Part shown: positions 25,108-30,793 of the stretch, piece after piece
How positions within the stretch are numbered: position 1 is the first letter of the stretch
How the letters are laid out: each line of letters opens with the position of its first letter
Source of the DNA: JBPEXY01 sp052031065
GTDB taxonomy: Bacteria > Pseudomonadota > Gammaproteobacteria > Immundisolibacterales > Immundisolibacteraceae
Length of the DNA: 30,793 nt
Direction: 5' to 3'
Assembly: GCA_052031065.1 (NCBI GenBank)
Contig: JBPEXY010000054.1
Span: 1 to 30,793, forward strand
Position numbers and translations under genes: made by a program
The notes under the pieces: model-generated
What the model saw: the letters and a program-made list of their open reading frames with translations, nothing else
Database searches by the model: none
What the model was told of the DNA's origin: nothing

Positions 25108-26088
25108 TTGCCACTGGATTTTACCTTGATAACCGATAACCGTTTTCGTCTGTGGATGTATCAGCAGCCCTTTGTGAATGCGCTCTACGGGCGAATATCC
25201 ATAGTCAAGCGATTTTTAATGAGCCGGTTCCCGTTGACAGGGGAGCTGCCGCAGCAGCCTTTTTTCGTGATCGGTGCTGCCCGTTCGGGCAACACCCTCC
25301 TTCGCGCAATATTGGCAAACAGTGAACAGCTTGTGATACCCCCTGAATCTTACGCACTTGGCAATATCGTCAGGGTGTGGCAACGGCTGAATTTTCTTGA
25401 ATGGGAAGAGCTGGTGCGGGTGGTGCTGGGAGCATTCGCCAGCCATGATGAGTTCTATACCTGGGATCTGGACCTGAAGGAGCTTTATCAGCAACTTAAC
25501 GGATTGCCCGAGTCCGATAAAAACCTGGCTACCTGCCTGTCGATGCTGTTTTTTTCCTATCGTGATCGGCACCAGCCGTATGCAACCCGTTGGGGTGACA
25601 AGACGCCGTTGAACAGTGAATATCTACCCTGGCTCAACTTGGTGTTTCCGCAGGCACAATATATTCACATTGTTCGCGATGGGCGTGATTGTGTTGCTTC
25701 GATGATGCGCGCTGGATTTCAGGATGGCGATCTGCAGATGGCAGCGCTGGAGTGGCAGGTCAGGGTGGCCAATAATCTCAGGTTGGGTGGGCAGTTACCT
25801 GAGAATCAGTTTATGGAAATCCGTTACGAAAAACTGGTAACCGATCCGGTACAGGAGATTGAACGGGTTTGCCGGTTTCTAGGCATTGCGTTTGATCAAG
25901 GGATGCTCGACACCGGGCGCAATTTCAACCAGCTGGGCGATACCGTGACTCTGGATCATCATCGCAATGTTGCCAACCCGATCAATGCTGCTTCTCTGGG
26001 AAACTGGCGCTCTGAATTGACCGCCACGCAACAGAAGGAATTGCACGGCAAGCTGGAGTCGATGCTGAAGCGATTGGGTTACGAATAG
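25108..26088 (+). CDS. PAPS-dependent sulfotransferase family protein
   Basis: A protein of about 326 residues with the two PAPS-binding signatures: the 5'-phosphosulfate loop GAARSGNTLLRAIL at 56-69 and the 3'-phosphate site IVRDGRDCVASM at 188-199. RWGDKTPLNSEYLPWL near 161-176 and MEIRYEKLVTDPVQEIERVCRFLGI near 237-261 are also typical. The family moves sulfate from PAPS to carbohydrates or other hydroxyl groups. Among glycosyltransferases the likely acceptor is the glycan made here, though tyrosine or lipid sulfation cannot be excluded. The start is uncertain: TTG 25108, TTG 25126 or ATG 25156 are in frame and none has a strong ribosome site; a stop at 25096 limits the frame. It converges on the aminotransferase gene with a 10-bp 3' overlap. 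Confidence 0.87.
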   Translation: MPLDFTLITDNRFRLWMYQQPFVNALYGRISIVKRFLMSRFPLTGELPQQPFFVIGAARSGNTLLRAILANSEQLVIPPESYALGNIVRVWQRLNFLEWEELVRVVLGAFASHDEFYTWDLDLKELYQQLNGLPESDKNLATCLSMLFFSYRDRHQPYATRWGDKTPLNSEYLPWLNLVFPQAQYIHIVRDGRDCVASMMRAGFQDGDLQMAALEWQVRVANNLRLGGQLPENQFMEIRYEKLVTDPVQEIERVCRFLGIAFDQGMLDTGRNFNQLGDTVTLDHHRNVANPINAASLGNWRSELTATQQKELHGKLESMLKRLGYE

Positions 26089-27263
26089 CTGCAGAGCAGC
26101 TGACCGATCTGGCTAATATCCTGTTCTGTTACGCTATCATGCAGCGGTAAGGTGACCAGCCTGGCGGCAACGCTGGTAGCATTGGGGTAAGCGCCGGGTG
26201 ACGTAAGCCGCATTGGGATTCCCTCGATTTCGGCCAGCGGTAGCTGATACATGGCTGTTAATCCCAGCTTGCGGCTGCGTTGGTCGCGAATCAGTTGCTC
26301 TCGCAACTCAGGATGGGGCGCAAGTAGCGGGTAGCGAAGTAACTTTTCCCGTTTATCAAGCTTTTCTGAGGTAACCAGATCCACCCAGCCACCGTCGGCA
26401 ATTTTCACTAATAGTTTCCTGTAGAGCTCGCGTTTGGAGCGGTTTCTGTTGGCCGCTCTGGTACTGGTCTGTTTGTTGAAGTTGGCAGGCAGAAAGGCCA
26501 GCATTGCCGGGTCAGCCGCTTTAATCTCTGCTAATGCTTTAAAGCGAGTCTCGCCAAGACCCAGGGGCAGACGCTCAATCAGGTTGTACATCGGCGGCCA
26601 GATGGCGAGGTTATAGGCCAGATAGGCCAGGCGCTGTCGTAGCGTGCTCATCATAGCTATTCGATTGGTCAGTTGTCGTTGGCAGTCGGCATCGCCCCTT
26701 TCCTCTGTGTCCGATCCAGCTACAGGTCGCCGCAACAGTGCTCCGCCTCCCAGTACGCTAATTGGCTTGCCCCGGCCAAAACTCAGAACGACTAGCTCAT
26801 TTTCCATCTGCTGCAGCCGTTGGATACTGATACAGGCTTGTGCACAGTCGTGAATCAGCTGAATGTCGTTGTCGCTGGCCAGTTGTTTGAGTTCCTCACT
26901 GATACTCGGTAGTCCAAACAGATCGACCTGAACAATGGCAACTGTGTTTGCGCTGATCAGATTTTCGATCTCAGTAACCGATGGCGAAAGTTTTTCGACA
27001 GCCAGGTCTGCGAGAACCGGTCGGGCGCCTGCATAAAGTGTGGCTGCAACCAGCGAGGGACAGCCGTAAGCAGGCAGGATAACTTCAGGGTTAGCAGAGC
27101 TGGCTGTCGCAACCGCTGTTCGCAGCGCAGCAGCCAGGGCTGAGGTACCGCTATCGTAGAACTCAACCCGAGCGGGGGCGAAGCAGCTGGCTGGGTTCGC
27201 TGCCGGTGTGCCAAAACCTGAACTTATCGTATCTCCAACCGGACGGAGCGCGCGCCAGGTCAT
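26079..27263 (-). CDS. DegT/DnrJ/EryC1-family PLP aminotransferase-like protein
   Basis: A 394-residue PLP enzyme of the sugar aminotransferase (DegT/DnrJ/EryC1/StrS) family. Visible are the cofactor phosphate loop YDSGTSALAAAL (36-47), the AYGCPS segment near 65, Asp139 in LIHDCAQA that holds the PLP ring nitrogen, and SFGRGKPISVLGGGALL at 161-177, with Lys166 in the Schiff-base position. The family transaminates keto-sugars; the SDR at 14348 could supply a 4-keto substrate, but that link is inference. The middle region (185-280) is divergent and rather helical, so amino-acid or lipid-linked substrates are possible. Its ATG overlaps the GT2 stop by 4 bp (ATGA), so the two are coupled. The 3' end overlaps the sulfotransferase gene. 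Confidence 0.85.
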   Translation of the reverse strand: MTWRALRPVGDTISSGFGTPAANPASCFAPARVEFYDSGTSALAAALRTAVATASSANPEVILPAYGCPSLVAATLYAGARPVLADLAVEKLSPSVTEIENLISANTVAIVQVDLFGLPSISEELKQLASDNDIQLIHDCAQACISIQRLQQMENELVVLSFGRGKPISVLGGGALLRRPVAGSDTEERGDADCQRQLTNRIAMMSTLRQRLAYLAYNLAIWPPMYNLIERLPLGLGETRFKALAEIKAADPAMLAFLPANFNKQTSTRAANRNRSKRELYRKLLVKIADGGWVDLVTSEKLDKREKLLRYPLLAPHPELREQLIRDQRSRKLGLTAMYQLPLAEIEGIPMRLTSPGAYPNATSVAARLVTLPLHDSVTEQDISQIGQLLCSYS

Positions 27264-28417
27264 CGTTTGCTGGGAGACCAGGTAACCATCCGTTGACCAC
27301 GAAAATAATCAATCACCGCGTGGGCGGAGGCGATATTCACCTGCATAAAGAATGCTGGAATCTTCAGCGCCATATTGGTGGGTCGGGGTGTTACCACTGA
27401 ACCGATCAGGGCAGCGCCAAGCAGGAGCAGGTGTCCGGTCAGGATCAGGGCATAAAACGCATTAACGTGGGCGATGAACAGATTGGTTATCAGTAGCGGA
27501 ATCTGGAACCAGGGAACCGCCCAGCGCATGATTTTGTGACTCCACAACTGAAAAGCGACCAACGGATACCTAGCGGGATTTAGCAGTTCCCGATTGCTCG
27601 CCAGGGCCGAGACGCCACGAAGAACGGTTCGTCGTTTACGCGGATACTCTTTCGCCGGGTTCTCGATGTCGGGGTACAGGCCAATCACATCATCGGCGTT
27701 TACCGCTCGGTACCCCTGTTTTATGCAGTTCATCGCCGTGTTGAAATCGCTGGGGATAGAGGTGTCCCAATCCAGGCACAGAGAACGGCGAGCAGCAAAA
27801 AAAGATCCGCTTAGCCCCACCAGCGAGTTAATTCTGGACTCCAGTCTACGCAGGGCCATTTCATATTTTACGTAAAGCCCTTCGCCTGCCGGTGAGCCAT
27901 CCTTACTGATTAGACGGTCAACACTGGAGATAGCGCCTACCTGCGGATCGTCAAAATAGCGTGTCGCAGCCCTTAAACTATCCGATTCGATAGTGGTACC
28001 GGTATCGGTAAAAATCAGCAGCTCTCCTGTTGCTTTCTGCACAGCCAGCTGCTGAGCATGCTCCTTACCAAGTCGTTGGTCTGAGCGGACCAGAATCACG
28101 CCCCGGTTTGCGAACTGCTGGACAATCTGATCGGTTCCATCGTCACTGGCGTCGGAGGCAACAATGATTTCGCGAATCGCCAATGGATAATCCAGAGCGA
28201 GCGTCTGCTCCAGTTTCTGTTCTATTCGGGCCGCCTCGTTGTGGGCGGCAATGATGATAGATATTTTGTAACCACCCGCTCCCTCTTCGCTTGGCGTCGC
28301 GACCGTTTGATCACCATTCCGTGATTTGCGCAGACGACTGATCAGCAGTAACAGAAGCGGATAGAGCAGATAGCTGTAGACTGCTCCAAACAAGCATACC
28401 CAGAATAGCGTTGCCAT
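27260..28417 (-). CDS. Glycosyltransferase family 2, membrane-anchored
   Basis: A 385-residue GT-A glycosyltransferase. Residues 4-27 are a transmembrane segment. The catalytic domain begins KISIIIAAHNEAARIEQKL near 51, with ASDASDDGTD near 88, TDTGTTIE near 137 (DxD-like metal site) and a GSFFAARR acceptor segment near 203. The C-terminal third (about 290-370) has three or four membrane segments, as in processive or lipid-linked GT2 enzymes. SDFNTAMNCIKQGYRAV and KRRTVLRG correspond to the ED-x-x and QxxRW-like regions, though without the QxxRW of true synthases. GAGGAG lies 13 bases upstream of the ATG. The start codon is only 37 bp from that of the divergent GT4 at 28455. Confidence 0.87.
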   Translation of the reverse strand: MATLFWVCLFGAVYSYLLYPLLLLLISRLRKSRNGDQTVATPSEEGAGGYKISIIIAAHNEAARIEQKLEQTLALDYPLAIREIIVASDASDDGTDQIVQQFANRGVILVRSDQRLGKEHAQQLAVQKATGELLIFTDTGTTIESDSLRAATRYFDDPQVGAISSVDRLISKDGSPAGEGLYVKYEMALRRLESRINSLVGLSGSFFAARRSLCLDWDTSIPSDFNTAMNCIKQGYRAVNADDVIGLYPDIENPAKEYPRKRRTVLRGVSALASNRELLNPARYPLVAFQLWSHKIMRWAVPWFQIPLLITNLFIAHVNAFYALILTGHLLLLGAALIGSVVTPRPTNMALKIPAFFMQVNIASAHAVIDYFRGQRMVTWSPSKR

Positions 28418-28454
28418 TGTTGAATTCGGGCTCCTCTGTCTTTAAGTTGAAAAA

Positions 28455-29651
28455 ATGCACACGGCTACTATCAAAAATCATTCTACTCTGGTCGACGAAG
28501 TTCCATCGTTAAGAATTCTACAGTTGGCATCTGGGGATCTCTGGGCGGGTGCCGAGGTGATGGTTTATAACCTTGCTGTTGAATTGAACGCCAGCGCGAA
28601 AGTTTCGCTGCAGGTGGTGTTGCTCAATGACGGTGAGCTTGCTTCCAGGCTGCGACAGGCTGGTGTTGCAGTGACTGTTCTGGACGAGTCCAGACTGGGG
28701 TTTTTTCATCTGCTCAAGCGGCTGGTACAGCTAGATCGCCAGTTTCAGCCGCATGTGATTCATACTCACCGGCGTAAAGAGAATATTCTCGGGGCCTGTG
28801 CGTCACTCTCCCGCCGGGGATGCCGCTCCATCAGGACAGTGCATGGAGACGAAGAGCATCCCCCCCGATGGTACCAATTACCCCAGCGGCTGGTTCGGTT
28901 GGCAGATCGGTTAGCGGGTCGTTTTCTGCAGAAAAAAGTAGTGGCGGTGTCGGATGAGCTGGCGGAGCGCCTGAGTCACCGCTATGGTTCATCCAGGGTG
29001 GTGACTATTTTTAATGGTATCGATCCCCAGGCAGTCAGGGACCGCGCCGATGCAGCGGAAAATCCTTTCACCGAAGACGAAAATCGGTTCCGGGTGGCGC
29101 TCGTGGGGCGAATGGTGCCAGTGAAAAGAGTTGACCTCTTTCTGCAAACAGCAGCATTAGCCGAACAGCAGGGAGAGAAAGGCTTTGCTTTCTACGTGAT
29201 CGGTGATGGTCCGCAACTTGCTGCGATGAAGCAGATGGCAGAGCAGCTGAAACTCCATTCAGTTCAATTTCTGGGTTACCGCGACAATACACCCGCTTAT
29301 CTACAGCGGATCGACGCGCTTTGTGTTACCTCAGACCACGAGGGTCTGCCGATGGTGGTTCTCGAGGCTTTCAGCCTGGGTTTGCCGGTGGTGGCCAGAA
29401 CAGTGGGTGGATTGGCTGATCTACTTGATCACGGGCATGCCGGGTTGCTGGTCAAATCGGCAGACCCCGCGGAATTTATCGTTAACTTAAAACGGTTGGC
29501 TGATAACGATTCTTTGTCAAACGCCATCGCTGTACGAGCCAGAAATTTGCTCATGCAACAATATAGTCAAACTGTAATGGCCAGGCGTTATGTGGAGCTA
29601 TGTCTATTAATTGTTCCGTCCCGGATGATTAAAAACGGTTCGACTGAATAG
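28455..29651 (+). CDS. Glycosyltransferase family 4
   Basis: A 398-residue retaining GT4 enzyme. LRILQLASGDLWAGAEVMVYNLA (19-41) is the N-terminal sugar-acceptor loop, HVIHTHRRKENIL near 98 and VAVSDELAERL near 161 are conserved, VALVGRMVPVKRVDLFL near 213 opens the donor domain, and SDHEGLPMVVLEAFSLGLPVVA near 293-314 holds the E-x7-E pair. It has no membrane span. Start ATG 28455 is preceded only by GAAAAA; no better start exists before residue 19. It is the last intact + strand gene of the glycan cluster; a transposase remnant begins almost at its 3' end. The last ~15 residues (IVPSRMIKNGSTE) look untypical and could be altered by that insertion. Confidence 0.88.
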   Translation: MHTATIKNHSTLVDEVPSLRILQLASGDLWAGAEVMVYNLAVELNASAKVSLQVVLLNDGELASRLRQAGVAVTVLDESRLGFFHLLKRLVQLDRQFQPHVIHTHRRKENILGACASLSRRGCRSIRTVHGDEEHPPRWYQLPQRLVRLADRLAGRFLQKKVVAVSDELAERLSHRYGSSRVVTIFNGIDPQAVRDRADAAENPFTEDENRFRVALVGRMVPVKRVDLFLQTAALAEQQGEKGFAFYVIGDGPQLAAMKQMAEQLKLHSVQFLGYRDNTPAYLQRIDALCVTSDHEGLPMVVLEAFSLGLPVVARTVGGLADLLDHGHAGLLVKSADPAEFIVNLKRLADNDSLSNAIAVRARNLLMQQYSQTVMARRYVELCLLIVPSRMIKNGSTE

Positions 29652-29667
29652 TTCAGTTTGCCTAGTC

Positions 29668-30165
29668 TGCCAAGCCTTGAGGGCTTTAACAGGCAGTTGA
29701 TGCCTCAGTGCCTGTTAAGGGATGTGATGATGATAGAGAGTGACATAGCGCTTGGCGGGTTTGGGACAAATCCTCGGTGCTTTGGAAACGGGTGGTGGCC
29801 AGCACTTTAGCAATTCTGCCGTTGAATCGCTCGATCATATCGTTGGTGGTCTGCGGCCGGCTGGTTTGGGGCAGCGACCCTGATCCGCTCCGTAAAGGCC
29901 ATGTACCCCAGGGACCTTCTCTTCGCTGTCGCGAATTCACCTCGCCGTTGTCGGTGAGCAGGGTGTGGATTCGGTGGGGTACTTTGGTAATAGCTTCGTT
30001 GGGAAAGACACGGCTGCTACGGGCGGACTTCTTCTGCTAGATTGCGACATGAACATGGCGGGTGGTCCGGTTAATTACCACAAATAGATACCGGCGATTA
30101 TTCTCACCGGGCACTTGTGCCCTATAGGGTATTTGTGGCGCCTATTTGATGTCCATGTGAACAAA
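29668..30165 (-). pseudogene. IS481-type transposase remnant
   Basis: Reading the - strand from 30165 gives FVHMDIK, an in-frame TAG (30144-30142), then RRYLFVVINRTTRHVHVAI, a second TAG (30039-30037), then HRIHTLLTDNGE. After a shortened segment come PQTTNDMIERFNGRIAKVL and FQSTEDL. A frame change follows, giving RYVTLYHHHIP, another stop, and QALRHQLPVKALKAWQ. Joined, these match the DDE integrase core of IS481-type transposases (D-x-K, TDNG, ERFNGR-x-x-x-VL). At least three stops, one frameshift and one internal deletion make it inactive. The helix-turn-helix N-terminus is not clearly recognisable upstream; traces may reach about 30330. No flanking terminal inverted repeats were found. Confidence 0.85.
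29684..29720. other. Perfect 10-bp inverted repeat near the end of the GT4 gene
   Basis: TTAACAGGCA (29686-29695) and TGCCTGTTAA (29709-29718) pair exactly around a 13-nt loop; a G.U and a C-G pair extend the stem to 12. It lies 35 bp after the GT4 stop, inside the transposase remnant. There is no T tract on either strand, so it is not a classical intrinsic terminator, though it could protect a 3' end. Confidence 0.6.
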
Positions 30166-30510
30166 GCGCGGCTCTTACCCTGGCGCTACGGTTACGCCGG
30201 GACGGAACAGGTAGCTCGTTGTTGCAATTGAAGCGCTATAGCCAAGCCATTTCGAGCGCCTGGCTCAGCAATGTGGAAGGGTTCAGTCGTCTACAATACT
30301 GGGCGGGATAACACCTGGCCAGCAGCCGTGAACATTAGAATTTGGCTGTTTCTGCATATACTGGTGCTGTCATTTCTTAAAGTATTACTTGAAGTGTGAG
30401 TTAATTCGCGTTGAAATAGCGAGATAAACCGAACTAACTGGAACATTACCAGTCATGGTTATTATGATTGTCAGTTCAGAAAACCACCTCACTTCAAGGG
30501 AAGCGGGCAG
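30166..30510. other. 345-bp stretch before the terminal lipoprotein gene
   Basis: The left part (to about 30330) is probably the decayed 5' part of the IS481-type transposase, but no frame is readable for more than a few residues. From about 30340 to 30510 the sequence is AT-richer and non-coding, and should hold the promoter of the lipoprotein gene at 30511. No consensus sigma-70 or sigma-54 site could be defended there. Confidence 0.4.
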
Positions 30511-30793
30511 ATGATAGTAAACCCTTTTTCAATAATTTCTTTGAATGCTCGTTCAGCCTTACGAGGTTGGTCATGGTCGCTATTGCTTGTCGCGTTCACG
30601 CTCGTGTTGGTTAGCGGTTGTGGCGGTGGTGGTGGCGGTGGCGGTGGCGCTCCAACGAATGTGACCGTGAACCCTGGTGGCGGTGGCGGTGGCGGTGGCG
30701 GTGGCGGTGGCGGTGGCGGTGCTGTGGGAGCTCGACGCCGACGGTCTGGCTCCGATCCACGCCGAGCTCGCCCGCAGTCTCGCGGCGCGCGGC
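30511..30793 (+). CDS. Lipoprotein with poly-glycine tracts, truncated at window end
   Basis: The frame opens at ATG 30511 after AAGGGAAGCGGG and encodes a basic start, a hydrophobic core (WSLLLVAFTLVLV) and the lipobox VSGC with the acylated Cys at residue 37. Nine consecutive Gly (38-46), APTNVTVNP, and fifteen Gly (56-70) follow, encoded by a GGT/GGC alternation. This start resembles large surface lipoproteins with a flexible glycine linker. After residue 70 the frame turns Arg/Ser/Pro-rich and looks like out-of-frame high-GC sequence, while the next frame reads as a normal protein. The true downstream part is therefore probably missing, and the last ~75 bases should not be trusted as part of this gene. 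Function unknown. Confidence 0.65.
   Translation, partial: MIVNPFSIISLNARSALRGWSWSLLLVAFTLVLVSGCGGGGGGGGGAPTNVTVNPGGGGGGGGGGGGGGGAVGARRRRSGSDPRRARPQSRGAR
30676..30720 (+). repeat. GGTGGC hexanucleotide microsatellite
   Basis: Forty-five bases of alternating GGT and GGC (seven and a half hexamers), in frame as fifteen Gly codons. A shorter related tract is at 30622-30648. Such repeats can slip during replication and can also join unrelated reads during assembly. The base composition changes sharply directly after this tract. Confidence 0.92.

Overview
The window looks like one end of a gammaproteobacterial contig of moderate GC. The evidence is a purH-purD-purE run, a manC-mpl-LON-domain operon (Mpl recycles murein peptide in Gram-negatives), a one-chain indolepyruvate ferredoxin oxidoreductase, and a PEP-CTERM/exosortase envelope system. 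The species cannot be named from sequence reading alone.

Layout. (1) 1-2555: 3' end of purH, then purD and purE, tightly packed purine genes on +. (2) 2556-6236: an 11-bp tandem repeat, then a 1168-residue fused indolepyruvate:ferredoxin oxidoreductase on +. (3) 6287-9686: three-gene - strand operon manC, mpl, LON-domain protein. (4) 9687-10903: AT-rich spacer with a perfect sigma-54 (-24/-12) promoter, a PEP-CTERM surface protein and a strong intrinsic terminator. (5) 11465-14197: PrsT-type TPR lipoprotein on -. (6) 14348-20986: + strand cluster of a nucleotide-sugar 4,6-dehydratase-like SDR, exosortase, EpsI, glycosyltransferase, O-antigen ligase/polymerase-like protein and Wzx-like flippase. 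(7) 20991-29651: outward-facing blocks with a GINT1-like protein, three GT4 glycosyltransferases, a sulfotransferase, a DegT-family aminotransferase and a GT2. (8) 29652-30793: a wrecked IS481-type transposase, then the start of a glycine-tract lipoprotein that runs off the end. The last ~75 bases look like foreign high-GC coding sequence joined at a GGT/GGC microsatellite.

How it fits together. ManC supplies GDP-mannose and the SDR a 4-keto or amino-sugar precursor. The glycosyltransferases would build a lipid-linked glycan, the flippase would move it across the inner membrane, and the ligase/polymerase would extend or transfer it. The sulfotransferase may add sulfate. The exosortase would cut the PEP-CTERM protein at its VPEP tail, probably coupling it to this glycan, with PrsT and EpsI as accessory factors. 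The sigma-54 promoter suggests that the secreted substrate, not the whole glycan locus, is the regulated output. No PrsK/PrsR regulator, chain-length/tyrosine-kinase or outer-membrane export gene is visible here, so those parts must lie elsewhere if present.
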